Shown here one piece after another: positions 17,465-27,314 of a stretch of 64,000 bases of DNA; the first letter of the stretch is position 1, and every line of letters begins with the position of its first letter. The stretch covers positions 124,001 through 188,000 of the forward strand of contig CAWFJG010000029.1 of assembly GCA_963816065.1 (NCBI GenBank), given 5' to 3'. The DNA is from Roseiarcus sp963816065 (GTDB lineage Bacteria; Pseudomonadota; Alphaproteobacteria; Rhizobiales; Beijerinckiaceae). Made by a program: the position numbers and the translations under genes. The notes beneath the pieces are model-generated. The model had not been told where the DNA came from, searched no databases, and saw nothing but the letters and a program-made list of their open reading frames with translations.

Positions 17465-18571
17465 ATGACATTCGCAGATCGCGCTGACGACCGAAATAAT
17501 AATTTCAATCTTATGCGCCTTGTCGCTGCGTTTCTGGTTTTGTTGAACCATAGCGCCCTTTTGCTCAACATACTGCCAGTCTGGGAGCCATACGCATACG
17601 GCTATAGCTTTTCTTCCGCCAATTTTGGCGTAAACGTCTTCTTTGTCATTAGCGGGTTTCTTGTTACACGCAGTCTATTTGGGCGACGCGACTTGATAAT
17701 ATTTATCTGGGCGCGCGTTTTGCGTATCTTTCCCGGGCTCTGGGCAATGCTCCTGGTGACCGTTTTCGGGCTCGGATTGATGATGACGAAACTTTCAACG
17801 TTTGACTACCTGACTTCGCCAAAGACTAACGAATATATGTTGCGATGCGCAACAATGGTCTTCGGATTGCGGTGGTATTTGCCGGGAGTTTTTGAGGGAA
17901 ATAAATTTGATACGATGTTCAATCGATCACTTTGGACATTGCCACTGGAGTGGCGACTATATGAATATTTGGCGCTTGCATACTTTATATTTTACAGTTT
18001 AAAAACATCTACATTATCATCCTTTCGAATTCTTGTTCCAATCGGCGCTGCATGCGCTTTCGGCGCCGCATCGTTTTCGTCAGTTATGCAAAACAAGATC
18101 GATTTTGGCGCAGTAAATACGTATATGTTCCTCGCTGGCTCCGCCGTTTACTTGTATCGTGAGAGAATATTGATATCTATTAAGCTTTTATCGGTGCTTA
18201 CGTTGTTGCTTATTATTTCTACCCTGAACAAAGACGCACTTTCTATAACATATCTTGCAGCGCTACCAATGGTTATACTGACGATCGCATATACACAGAG
18301 CAAGATTTTATTAAGTTTTAACAATTGCGGCGATTACTCGTATGGCGTATATATCTATGCATTTCCGATACAACAAACAGTTATTGCAATCAGACCGGGC
18401 GTTTCCCTAGTCGGGCTAACGTTCTTTGCCTCAGTTGCAACGCTAGCCGTCGCCGTTTTGTCATGGAAGTTGGTGGAGAAGCCTGCCCTTTCTCAAAAAG
18501 AAGCGATGGCCGAAGCAACCTCACGCGCGTTCGGAGCGATTTGTTCGCGAGTTTCCTTAAAGGCGCCATGA
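17465..18571 (+). CDS. Acyltransferase family 3 (OafA/YrhL-type), likely acquired
   Basis: About 368 residues with some ten membrane segments. The N-terminal signature NNNFNLMRLVAAFLVLLNHS supplies the catalytic-type histidine, followed by GVNVFFVISGFLVTRSLFGR; the C-terminal part has GDYSYGVYIYAFPIQQ and LVEKPAL. Such enzymes O-acylate exported polysaccharides or lipids at the inner membrane. The gene is far more AT-rich than everything around it, with many ATA, TTA and AAT codons, and its neighbours are non-coding, which indicates horizontal transfer. ATG at 17465 is used; GTG at 17456 is an alternative. No sugar-polymer genes are nearby. Confidence 0.85.
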   Translation: MTFADRADDRNNNFNLMRLVAAFLVLLNHSALLLNILPVWEPYAYGYSFSSANFGVNVFFVISGFLVTRSLFGRRDLIIFIWARVLRIFPGLWAMLLVTVFGLGLMMTKLSTFDYLTSPKTNEYMLRCATMVFGLRWYLPGVFEGNKFDTMFNRSLWTLPLEWRLYEYLALAYFIFYSLKTSTLSSFRILVPIGAACAFGAASFSSVMQNKIDFGAVNTYMFLAGSAVYLYRERILISIKLLSVLTLLLIISTLNKDALSITYLAALPMVILTIAYTQSKILLSFNNCGDYSYGVYIYAFPIQQTVIAIRPGVSLVGLTFFASVATLAVAVLSWKLVEKPALSQKEAMAEATSRAFGAICSRVSLKAP

Positions 18572-18874
18572 ACGGACCTGCGCCAAAAAGCCATGGCTTG
18601 GCCCGAAATGCCTCCACGTTCAGTCTCATCGGCAGGGTAGCGCCTTGATTTCGGCCGCCGTTTTCCGCGCTGCCCATGCTATCCCGGCGCATTCGGGTCG
18701 TGGGTCTTCGCTCTCTGCGCTCGGCGTGGCGTCGCACGTCCTGATCGCCGAATTCGAGCCGGCGCGGCCTCGGGGCGCATGGCGGCCCTTTCCGCGCTGG
18801 TCGACCGATCGGCGCAACAGGAAGGACACCGCGAGCCTTTCACCGTGAAGGTCGCCGGCGTCCTTCGCCCGCGC
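18572..18874. other. Gap between acyltransferase and acyl-CoA ligase genes
   Basis: About 300 bp in which composition returns to GC-rich. The two genes converge here. No gene or clear terminator hairpin was recognised. Confidence 0.35.
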
Positions 18875-20521
18875 TTACAGCAGGCTGGCGCGCAGCTTCT
18901 TCTTGTCGACTTTGCCGACCGATGTCAGCGGCAGTTCGGTGACGAAGCGAACGTTCTCCGGCATCGCGATCTTGGAGATGACGCCGCGCTCGACATAGGA
19001 GGCGACGTGCAGGCGGATGTCGTCCTCACCGATCTTGTCGACGTAGTCTGGTTCGAGGATGACCAGCGCGAACGGCCTCTCGCCCCATTTGACGTCCTTC
19101 ATTGGAATGACCGCGGCGCGCCGCACCCCCGGCCGCTCCATGATGATGTTCTCGAGCGTGATCGAGGAGATCCATTCGCCGCCGCTCTTGACAATGTCCT
19201 TGAGCCTGTCGGCGATGCGGACGTAGCCGTCCGGATCGATCGAAGCCACATCGCCGGTATGCAAGTAGCCGCCGCCCCAAAGTACCTCGGAGGCCTCCGG
19301 GTTGTTGAGATACCCGGTCGTCAGCCAGGGGGCGCGCGCGACGATCTCGCCCGTCGCCTTCCCGTCATGCGGTACGTCGGCCATGTTCTCATCCACGACG
19401 CGCAGGTCGACCAGGGGGGCGGCGATGCCCGCCGCGATCCGATGGTGAAGCTCCTCCTCGGAATCTCGGCCGAGATGCTTCGTCTTAAGATGCGACGTGG
19501 TGAGCATCGGGGCCGTTTCCGACATCCCGTAACCCCCGAATACGTCGATGCCGCGCGCCATCGCGGCCCGCGCCAGCGAGGGTGGAAGGGCCGATCCACC
19601 GATGACCATCCTTAGCTTCGATAGGTCGACGTTCGAGCTCCCCGGCGCGGTCAGCAGCATTTGCAGGAGCGTTGGGACGCAGTGGGTCCAGGTCACGCTT
19701 TCGCTCTCGATCAGCTTGAGGAAGATCTCGGGCGAGTAGCGGCCGGGGAAGACGAGCTTGCAACCCGCGAGTGTCCCGGTGTACGGCGCGCCCCAGGCGT
19801 GAACATGGAACATCGGCGTCATCGGCATGTAGACGTCGTCGCGATGGAATTGGCCGTGTTTGGGAGTCAACCCATATTCGACGAGCACGCCCAAGGTGTG
19901 CAGCACAATCTGACGATGGCTGAAATGGACGGCTTTGGGCCGGCCAGTGGTTCCCGTCGTATGAAAGATGGTCGCGCACGCGTTCTCGTCGAAGTCCGGG
20001 AACGGGAAATACGGCGAGCCGAGCGACAGAAGCGCCTCGTATTCGGCCTTGATCGCAAAGTCGGTCGGCGGCGCCTCCGGCCGGTCGTGCATCAGGATGT
20101 AGTTTTTCACCGCCTTCAGATGGGGCGCGAGCTTCTCGACCAGCGGCAGGAAATCGGCGTTGAACAGGACGGTCGTCGCGCCGCTGTCGATGATCGTATA
20201 GGCGATGTCCTCGGGAATCAGGCTGACGTTCACCGTCTGCATCACCGCGCCCATCATCGGGATGGCGAAGTAGCATTCGTGGTAACGATCGCTGTCCCAT
20301 TCGAGGACGGCGACGACGTCGCCCTGGTCGACGCCGATCTGCGAAAGCCCGCTGGCGAAGCGGCCGATGCGCTCGCGAAACTCCCGATAGGTGCGACGGC
20401 GCAGGTCGCGGTAGACGATCTCCTGATCAGGCGCCCGCGTCATCGGCGAATGCAGCAGGTGCTTGATCAGCAAGGGATACGTATAGGCCGACGGCGTCGG
20501 CGGTATGATCTTGACCGGCAT
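18875..20521 (-). CDS. AMP-forming long-chain acyl-CoA synthetase
   Basis: This 548-residue ANL-superfamily enzyme activates a carboxylic acid as acyl-AMP and transfers it to coenzyme A. Motifs: the P-loop-like FHTTGTTGRPKAVHFSH, YGMSETAP (adenine/acyl binding), LHTGDVASIDPDGYVRIADR and KSGGEWISS before the mobile C-terminal domain, with the catalytic lysine in VGKVDKKKL. The frame is open to 20599, but ATG at 20521 has a perfect AAGGAGGGA 7 bases upstream. It lies 111 bases beyond the end of the next upstream gene on the same strand and probably supplies acyl-CoA to the WS/DGAT enzyme of the same block. Chain length is inferred, not shown. Confidence 0.9.
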   Translation of the reverse strand: MPVKIIPPTPSAYTYPLLIKHLLHSPMTRAPDQEIVYRDLRRRTYREFRERIGRFASGLSQIGVDQGDVVAVLEWDSDRYHECYFAIPMMGAVMQTVNVSLIPEDIAYTIIDSGATTVLFNADFLPLVEKLAPHLKAVKNYILMHDRPEAPPTDFAIKAEYEALLSLGSPYFPFPDFDENACATIFHTTGTTGRPKAVHFSHRQIVLHTLGVLVEYGLTPKHGQFHRDDVYMPMTPMFHVHAWGAPYTGTLAGCKLVFPGRYSPEIFLKLIESESVTWTHCVPTLLQMLLTAPGSSNVDLSKLRMVIGGSALPPSLARAAMARGIDVFGGYGMSETAPMLTTSHLKTKHLGRDSEEELHHRIAAGIAAPLVDLRVVDENMADVPHDGKATGEIVARAPWLTTGYLNNPEASEVLWGGGYLHTGDVASIDPDGYVRIADRLKDIVKSGGEWISSITLENIIMERPGVRRAAVIPMKDVKWGERPFALVILEPDYVDKIGEDDIRLHVASYVERGVISKIAMPENVRFVTELPLTSVGKVDKKKLRASLL

Positions 20522-20632
20522 GGTTCTCCCTCCCTTTGCCGCTTTTTCAGATTTTCGCTTAGCGTCCCAGTGCGGACGCGCATTGACCCGGATCAACAAC
20601 TCTGATGAAGGCGCCCAGGCGGACCTGCGGCG

Positions 20633-21409
20633 CTACGTCACGGTGTTTCGATGGCGCGGAAAAAAGGGGGCCGCGGGCCTGCTTGGCCGAAACTGCGTCC
20701 ATGTTCCCAGCGGTTGGGCGAGCCGGTCGGCGACGACCCACAGCGCGGCGGGGTTGAAGCCGAGCCCGAGATGCGAGCCGCGCACTTCGACGTTTTCACT
20801 CTGGGGTCCCTCGGGTTGCAGGCAGGCCCGCCAGGCAACGACGCCGTCCGCGCGGCTGTAGATCGAGGTCGAGGGAACCGGCAGCGGCGCGGCGAGCGCT
20901 TTCCATGCCTCCGGAGTTCCGGCCGGGACAGGCGCCCCGGTGAACCGCCTCCAGGCGGCGCCGACATTGGTCGCAGCCGGCGCCGCGAACGGGCTGCCCA
21001 GCGTGATCACCATACGCACCGCGTCGGGCGCGACGCGTGCGGCCTCGCGCGCGATCAGGCCGCCGCGGCTCCAGCCGATCAGCGTGACGGGCGTCCCTGT
21101 CCGTGTGTGAAGCGCGGCGATCTGGGCCGCGACGGCCGGCAGATCGGCCCCGGCGGCCCGGACGTTCCGCCCGCGATTCCACCCGTGCGCCTCGTAGCCA
21201 AGGACATTCAGATAAAGACGCAACGCCGCTGTCGACCGATCGGACGCGCCGAGCCCCGGGAGGACGATCACCGCCTGCGGCGCCCCGCGAGGCGCAGACG
21301 CCAGGAACGGCGCCGCCGCCAGAAGTCCTGCAGGACTCGCGAGGCCGCGCGCCTCGAGGGCGAGCAGCAGCGCCGAGGGCGGCGCGATCCCGGCGCGGGC
21401 GCCCGTCAT
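20633..21409 (-). CDS. Alpha/beta hydrolase (paralogue of the 16.3-kb hydrolase)
   Basis: A 258-residue serine hydrolase with VIVLPGLGASD, the elbow GWSRGG, RMVITLGSPFAAPA, an acidic residue in SRADGVVAWRA and the likely catalytic histidine in GSHLGLGFNPAAL. It begins 4 bases after the end of the WS/DGAT gene, so the two are in one transcription unit. The context of acyltransferase, acyl-CoA ligase and SDR suggests neutral-lipid or wax-ester turnover. This is inference; no lid domain or signal peptide is obvious. Confidence 0.82.
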   Translation of the reverse strand: MTGARAGIAPPSALLLALEARGLASPAGLLAAAPFLASAPRGAPQAVIVLPGLGASDRSTAALRLYLNVLGYEAHGWNRGRNVRAAGADLPAVAAQIAALHTRTGTPVTLIGWSRGGLIAREAARVAPDAVRMVITLGSPFAAPAATNVGAAWRRFTGAPVPAGTPEAWKALAAPLPVPSTSIYSRADGVVAWRACLQPEGPQSENVEVRGSHLGLGFNPAALWVVADRLAQPLGTWTQFRPSRPAAPFFPRHRNTVT

Positions 21410-21413
21410 GCAG

Positions 21414-23220
21414 CTACGCTTTCGGCCTGCCGCTGCGACGGGGCGCCCGGCGCGGCTTTCCGGCTGGGGTCTTTTCGGCGCCCGCCGATCGAGGCGTCTT
21501 GGCCGGCGCCTTCCTCGATGTCGGCTCGGCTCCTCGGCGATCGGACCGCTTGGCCCCGACCTTGACCTTTGCCGCTGGAGGCTTTGTCTTCGGCTCCTCC
21601 GCTGGCGCCGCAGGGGTCCCGCCCTTCGCTTCGAGCTGGCGCATCAGCTCCGCTGTCGCGGCGCCGAGGGCGTCGACCTCGCGCGCAAGCTCGCTCTTCT
21701 TTTGCGGCTTCGGCGGGGACGCCTCGGGCGCTTTCACCTCGCCGAGCCGGACGGGTTTTGGCGCCTGGGACGGCTTCGACCCTTGCTCCACTGCGATCCT
21801 GCCGACGACGTCGGGCCTTGCATATTCCGCGTCCGCCTTCTGCATGGCGGCGAAGTCTTCGACGACAAAGTCGGCGATCCGCTGCGCGTCCGGCACGGTT
21901 TCGCTGCAGGCGATCAGGCCGAACTCGATCTTGTCGAGGTAGCTGTGCACCGTGACGTTGAGCGCGCCGCCGTGGTAGGGGATCGACACCGGAAAGTAGT
22001 GCGTCGCCTTCGCGCCGACGCAGTACATGGGTTGGCGCGGCCCAGGCACATTGGATACGACGACGTTAAAGAACGGCCAGACATAGTTCGCCGCCCGCGC
22101 GCCCGCCCAGAGACGGGCAAGCCCCATGACCACCAGCGGCGCGCCGAGGATCGACACGTCGGTCGTCACGAAGTCACGCATGTCGGCGAAGAGGTTCTTT
22201 GCCTCCTGACTTCGCGGCCTTCGCCGCCGCGAGACGCGGCAACGGTTCGGCCACGTCGGTGGGAAGGCGGGACAGGGTGAAGATCACCTGATTGTTGAGT
22301 TGCGCGTCGCCGAGCGGCCTCACCGAAGCCGGCACGCCGGCGGTCAGCGCCTTCTCGGGCAGGACGTCGTGCTCCGAGAGATAGCGCCGAAGCGCGCCGG
22401 CGGTCAGCGCCAGCACGACGTCGTTGATCGTCGCGCCGCGAGAGCGGCCGAGCGCCTTGACCTCGGCAAGGGACAACGAGGCGGTAGCGTAGACGCGGTG
22501 GCCCGAGATCGCGGCGTTGAACGGCGTCCGCGGCATGTCTTTCACATAGCTGTAGAGGAATTTCGCGTCGCGGACAAAATGCGGGGCGGTTCGGCTCAGC
22601 GCCTTCGCGACCGACGGCAAGGCGGCGACGGCGCGCCAGCCCTGGCGGAGGAAGTCGCCGATCGCCGTGCTGGTGAGCTCGATCCCGTCGGCTGGCTGGG
22701 AGTCCGGGGGAACGATGCGCGCGGGCACGGATTCGTGCGCGGCTTCGGGCCCGAAGTCGTACATCACGCCGAGCGTCGCCATGGCGCCGACGCCGTCCAT
22801 CGCGCAATGGTGGAGCTTGGAGTAGACCGCGAAGGCGCCGTCCTCCAGCCCCTCGATGAAGACATATTCCCACAATGGGCGCGTGCGATCGAGCGGGACC
22901 GCGTGCAGCTGGGCCACGAGCGCCCTCAGTTCCGCCATGCCGCCAGGCTTGGGCAAAGCGGCCCGGCGGACGTGGTAGTCGAGGTCGAGCTTGTCGTCGT
23001 CGACCCAGACCGGGTGGTCGAGCCCGAGCGGCGTCCATTCGAGGCGGCGGCGATAGGAAGGCAAAAGGTCGAGCCTCGCCGCGGTGTGGGCGCGGAAGCG
23101 GGCGAACAGATCGTCGCTTTGCGTCTCGGGCTTGCAGATCGTCACGCCCGCTACGTGCATCGGGGTCTCGGGCCCCTCCATGTAGAGAAAGAGCGCGTCG
23201 AGCGCGGACAGGCGTTTCAT
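21414..23220 (-). pseudogene. Wax ester synthase/diacylglycerol acyltransferase (WS/DGAT), one-base insertion
   Basis: The first frame (from ATG 23220) carries the start LSALDALFLYMEGPETPMHV and the active-site motif HHCAMDG at residues 137-143. The second frame continues from QEAKNLFADM and holds the C-terminal half, with FFNVVVSNVPGPRQPMYCVG and PVSIPYHGGALNVTVHSY. Removing one base near 22205-22212 joins them into 601 residues, against about 460 for typical members. The extra is a C-terminal basic tail rich in Ala, Pro, Lys and Arg. WS/DGAT makes wax esters or triacylglycerol from acyl-CoA. The ATG overlaps the stop of the upstream hydrolase gene by 4 bases. Confidence 0.88.
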
Positions 23221-24136
23221 GGCGTTTCCTCAACGTTTTCCGGAGCGCGCGCTGCCGCCGCGCCCTCGGCTTTGCGACAATGTGTGGCGATCTCTTCGAT
23301 CAGCAGCGGAACCAGCGCCTCAGGCAGAAAATGGCCCATGCCGGGAATGATGCGCAAATGGGCGCCGGGGACCGCCTCGGCCGTCATTTTTCCGCCGATC
23401 GACGGCACCAGCGGATCGTCGGCCCCGTGCAGGACAGAGTCGGCGCGCGCACGCGACGCAACATGGCGACGCGGCTCGGACCGGTCTGGATCGCGACGAG
23501 CTGGCGAGCGAAACTGTCCGGGCGAAAGCTGCGGCTGACCGACCGGTCGACCTTCGCCCTAAGCTCCGCCTCGGTTGGAGGATACCCGGGCCCGGCGACC
23601 AGTCGGAAAAAATCGTGCATGCGGCGGATCGCCTGGTCCCGGTCGCGCGGCCTGGGCCTCAACAGCGCGCGCAGCACTTTCGGGCGCGGCATGATCCGCG
23701 CTGGCGAGGACATGATCGAGATCAGGCTCTTCACCTTGTCCGGGTGTTCGGCGGCGACGATCTGCGCAATCATGCCGCCCATCGACGCGCCGACGACGTG
23801 GGCGGCGCGTATGCCGAGTCCGTCCATCAGCCCGACCGCGTCGCGCGCCATGTCGTTGAGAGTGTAGGGCGGACGCACCGGCAGATGAAGGAAGGCGCGC
23901 GCCATCATCCCGCCCGTCCTGAGGCGGCCAGCCGACGGCATCCGTGTCGACAGCCCGACGTCGCGATTGTCGAAACGCACGACCCGGAAACCCCGCGCGG
24001 CAAGACCCTCGAAGAGCGAATCCGGCCAGGCCACGAGTTGCATGCCGAGGCCCATGATCAGCAGGATCGCCGGCGCGTCCGGCGGCCCGAGTTCCTGGTA
24101 TTCGATGGCGATCCCGTTCGCCTGGAGCGCGGTCAT
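23217..24136 (-). pseudogene. Alpha/beta hydrolase, one-base deletion near the 3' end
   Basis: The first frame has GPPDAPAILLIMGLGMQLV, FRVVRFDNRDVGLST and the nucleophile elbow GASMGG. A second frame supplies VLHGADDPLVP (acidic residue) and IPGMGHFLP (catalytic histidine). Adding one base near 23433 gives a complete 306-residue enzyme. This arrangement is that of the epoxide-hydrolase/esterase type of alpha/beta hydrolases. ATG at 24136 is preceded by AAAGG and overlaps the end of the SDR gene by 4 bases; its own TGA overlaps the WS/DGAT ATG. It is therefore the second gene of a coupled lipid operon. Confidence 0.85.
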
Positions 24137-25002
24137 CCTTTGCCTCGCCTTTTCGCGGGCGTAAGGGCCCGAAGCGCGCCCTCGAGCCGCTCGAGCCCGC
24201 CGTTGCGCAGGGCGCCGCCGATCGCGCGGACGATCGATCGCGGCGCGAGCGGAGCCCCGCCCGCAACGAGGCGGTTGGCGAGCCCCGGCACGAGGATCGC
24301 CTCGCCGCTGAGGCACGCAGCGCAGCCGGCTTCCGCGACCGCCTTCGCCGTCATCGTCATCAGCGCCGGCGCCCGTCCGAGCCTGGACCCGCGCACCATT
24401 GCGGTGTCGGTCAGACCCGGGCAGAGCGCGGTCGCTGTGACGCCCGTGCCGCCAAGTTCAACCCCCAGCGCCTCGGTCAGCGACAGCACATAGGCCTTGG
24501 ACGCCGCATAGACCGCGAGATCGGGGACCGGCATGAAAGCCGCGATCGAGGCGACGTTGAGAATGCGCCCCTCTCCCCGCGCGATCATTGGCTCGAGGAA
24601 GAGCCGGGTGAGCGCCGTAAGCGCGACCACATTGACCTGCAGAAGGTTGACGAGGCTGTCGACCGGAGCGTCGGCGAACGACCCCTCGCACAGCACGCCG
24701 GCGTTGTTGACGAGCACGCCAACCTCGACGCCGGCCGCGGCCAGCGCATTGGCCAGCGCCTGCGGAGCGCCGGGCTCGCTCAGATCAAGCGGGGCCGTCT
24801 TCACCGTGATTGCGCAACTCGCGGCGAGTTCGCGCCCGAGCGCCTCGAGCGCCGCCTCGTTGCGGGCGGCGAGAACAAGATCGTAACGACGCGCCGCGAA
24901 GGCGCGCGCTAGCTCCGCTCCAATTCCTGCCGACGCGCCGGTCACGAGAACCCAGCCGCCGACGCGCCCGTGCGCCGTTCCGTCAGATTTCGCCCGGCTC
25001 AA
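24133..25002 (-). CDS. Short-chain dehydrogenase/reductase
   Basis: A 289-residue classical SDR: NAD(P)-binding TGASAGIG at 21-28, NNAG at 99-102, catalytic Ser152, Tyr165 and Lys169 (YAASK), and the CPGLTDT segment. An arginine in the AARNEAAL region after the second strand hints at NADPH preference. It is the first gene of the minus-strand lipid block and overlaps the next gene by 4 bases. SDRs next to WS/DGAT genes often reduce or oxidise acyl or hydroxyacyl intermediates; the substrate here is unknown. Confidence 0.9.
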   Translation of the reverse strand: MSRAKSDGTAHGRVGGWVLVTGASAGIGAELARAFAARRYDLVLAARNEAALEALGRELAASCAITVKTAPLDLSEPGAPQALANALAAAGVEVGVLVNNAGVLCEGSFADAPVDSLVNLLQVNVVALTALTRLFLEPMIARGEGRILNVASIAAFMPVPDLAVYAASKAYVLSLTEALGVELGGTGVTATALCPGLTDTAMVRGSRLGRAPALMTMTAKAVAEAGCAACLSGEAILVPGLANRLVAGGAPLAPRSIVRAIGGALRNGGLERLEGALRALTPAKRRGKG

Positions 25003-25173
25003 AATTCACCCTCCCAGCATGGCGGCTCCGGGCGCCCGATCGGACGCGCCCCGGCCGGCGCCTTAGCTGCGGCGGCGAAGACGCGTGGCGAAGGCGCGCT
25101 ATCCCTTACGCCTGAAATTTGTGCGAAAGAATTGCTAGCATCGTCGCAGGCTGCTTGAGACGGGGCGACTCCA

Positions 25174-26028
25174 ATGCCTTCCGCCGAAATCATCGACACC
25201 CATCTCCACCTCGTCTATCGGGACCGGCTGAGCTACCCGTGGCTCGCCGCCGTCCCAGCGCTCGACCGCGACGCGCATTACGAGCGCTATGCGGCGGAAG
25301 CGAGCCGCTGTGGCGTCACGGGCGCGCTGCACATGGAGGTCGACGTCGCCGAGCCCGACATCGAGGCGGAGACCCGCAACGTGCAGGACCTCGCCATCGA
25401 GGGCGCCGCCCTCGTCCAGGGCGCAATCAGCGCCTGCCGACCCGAAAGCCCGGATTTCCCGGCGTTTCTCGAGCGGGCGCTCGCCAATCCGTCCGTCAAG
25501 GGTTTTCGCCGGGTGCTGCATGTCGTTCCCGACGGGATCAGCGAGCGGCCGCTCTTTCGCGAAAACCTCAGGCGTCTCTCAGGCGCCGGACGCCCGTTCG
25601 ACCTCTGCGTCCGGCCTGACCAGCTCGACAAGGCGATCGCGCTCGCTGACGCCTGCCCGGACGTGCGCTTCGTCCTCGACCATTGCGGCGCGCAGTCGAT
25701 CGTCCCGCGCATGGCCCAGCTTTGGCGCGCACGATTGGCCGAGATCGCCCAGCGGCCCAATGTCACCGCCAAGATTTCGGGCGTGGTCGCCTATCTCGAC
25801 CCGAAGACCTGGGTCCTGGACGACCTTCGCCCGATCGTCGAGCATGTCATCGAGCGCTTCGGCTGGGACCGCGTCGTCTGGGGCAGCGACTGGCCAGTCT
25901 GCACCCTCGCCGCCTCGCTCTCGATCTGGCTGGCGGCAACCCATGCGCTCACGCGGGGCGCCTCGGCCGACGAGCGCAACAGACTGTTCGCCGCCAACGC
26001 GCGGCGGCTGTGGCGGCTCGAAGCGTGA
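25174..26028 (+). CDS. Amidohydrolase family 2 (metal-dependent TIM-barrel hydrolase)
   Basis: A 284-residue TIM-barrel protein with the metal-binding DTHLHLV at the N-terminus, VRFVLDHCGAQ in mid-barrel and the terminal WGSDWPV signature whose aspartate is catalytic. The overall pattern resembles lactonases of sugar acids (L-fuconolactonase type) and 2-pyrone-4,6-dicarboxylate lactonase. It is divergent from the SDR gene, with a 171-bp gap that probably holds both promoters. Substrate cannot be assigned. Confidence 0.85.
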   Translation: MPSAEIIDTHLHLVYRDRLSYPWLAAVPALDRDAHYERYAAEASRCGVTGALHMEVDVAEPDIEAETRNVQDLAIEGAALVQGAISACRPESPDFPAFLERALANPSVKGFRRVLHVVPDGISERPLFRENLRRLSGAGRPFDLCVRPDQLDKAIALADACPDVRFVLDHCGAQSIVPRMAQLWRARLAEIAQRPNVTAKISGVVAYLDPKTWVLDDLRPIVEHVIERFGWDRVVWGSDWPVCTLAASLSIWLAATHALTRGASADERNRLFAANARRLWRLEA

Positions 26029-26202
26029 CATTCGGCGTGTTCGGCGCGTGAAAAGCGTGAGTCTCGGACGGGGCGCGCCCGCTCGATCGCAGGCAGTCGA
26101 GGACCTTTGCATAATTGGCGGGCGCTTTCTGCCCGGCGCAGCTTGCGCGTTCTGGTCGGCGTGCTACGCTCCGGGATGGTTGGGGCCAAACGGAGGGTCG
26201 CC

Positions 26203-26361
26203 ATGCGCACGAAGGTTATCGGATTGCTGATCGGTCTCGGCCTTGCGGCGGTCGTCGCCCCCGCGCTCGCCTGCTCCTACGGAAAATCTGCGTCGAACCA
26301 GTCCTCGACGCAGCAGCAGACAGCCGACAGCCAGCCCGCAGCCCAAAGCGGGACGAACTAA
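26203..26361 (+). CDS. Small exported protein
   Basis: A 52-residue protein: signal peptide MRTKVIGLLIGLGLAAVVA ending in an Ala-Leu-Ala site directly before a cysteine, then a short polar Ser/Gln-rich tail. The cleavage region is not a canonical lipobox, so signal peptidase I is more likely than lipidation. A GGAGGG motif lies 5 bases before the ATG. An intrinsic terminator follows about 70 bases downstream. I do not recognise a function. Confidence 0.7.
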   Translation: MRTKVIGLLIGLGLAAVVAPALACSYGKSASNQSSTQQQTADSQPAAQSGTN

Positions 26362-26433
26362 GGCCCGCGCGGGACGGGGCCGGAACTCGGTATCAAGGCC
26401 GATGTCAAAAACGCCGACGCCGGACTAAAACAG

Positions 26434-26459
26434 AAGGTCGCCTCAAAGGCGGCCTTTTT
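26434..26459 (+). terminator. Rho-independent terminator
   Basis: AAGGTCGCCT, loop CAA, AGGCGGCCTT (10 pairs, one G-T), then a T run. It ends the small exported protein transcript. Confidence 0.8.
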
Positions 26460-26657
26460 CATTGCTGCGGAGGCCATGCCGCGGCAACGATCGATCGTCC
26501 GCCAAGCCTCGCCGTTTCGCCCGGCGCCTGGCCACGCCGCGATCAACGGTCGCATCAGGCCTTCTGGCGCTTCGGCCGAACATCGCGCTATGGTCCGAAA
26601 CGTCGGAACGGCTCCAGAATCGAGTGCCGGCGAACCCCGAGGGGAGAGAACCCAGTC

Positions 26658-27062
26658 ATGACCCCGGCCAGCCCGGCAACCCTGCACAAGGTGACGCTCA
26701 ACGCCGCCCGGTCGAAGGAATTTCCCGACGGGTCGATCCGCCACGGCTATGACTTCGTCGCGCCGCTGACCAAGGACGGACGGATCGACCTCGAGGCGTG
26801 GAAGGTGCATCGGGGCGAATGCTTCGCCCATCGCTTCTGGGCCGACGAACCCGCCATGCGGGGTCTGCTCGTTCACCGAGCCGGCGGGCGCGGCGGTTCG
26901 ACCTGGGCGTTCGAATGGAAGTCGTCGCTCGCTGCCGCCGACGACGAGGACGAGGGGTTCCGTTTCGGCGATCATGCCTTCAGGGTCGGGGAATACGTGT
27001 CCGTCCGCGAAGCCGAAGGCGACCTACTGACCTTCCGGGTCGTCAGCGTCGGCAAGCCATAG
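26658..27062 (+). CDS. Conserved hypothetical protein
   Basis: A 134-residue cytoplasmic-looking protein with no membrane segment. It has an acidic and aromatic composition (AWKVHRGECFAHRFWADEP, WAFEWKSSL, GDHAFRVGEYVSVRE) and ends in a small beta-rich segment. ATG at 26658 is preceded by GGGGAGAG, and the codon pattern is like that of the neighbours. No catalytic motif is recognised and no function is assigned. Confidence 0.65.
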   Translation: MTPASPATLHKVTLNAARSKEFPDGSIRHGYDFVAPLTKDGRIDLEAWKVHRGECFAHRFWADEPAMRGLLVHRAGGRGGSTWAFEWKSSLAAADDEDEGFRFGDHAFRVGEYVSVREAEGDLLTFRVVSVGKP

Positions 27063-27314
27063 GGTCGGAGCCGACGCCGCCCGGACATGCGGGCCGGATC
27101 CCGGTTTTGCGCGAAATCGACGCATATGGCCGCGATTTGGTCGCCCGCTACACGATTGAGTGATCTTCGCCGTCTATTGCGGTTTCCAGTCACGTCGCCA
27201 CCGGGACGCGCTGCCGGTTTCGGAGCTTTCGACATGTGCCGTGGGTGCTTCAGCCAGATCCTTCTTCGCGACGAACTCCATTCGCGAGGCGCCGCGGGGC
27301 TTCTCGGCGATGCG

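Noticed and set aside
17936..17956. GCCACTG-like sequence resembling part of a cobalamin riboswitch
   Set aside because: It lies inside the acyltransferase coding sequence and lacks the B12 box and surrounding helices.
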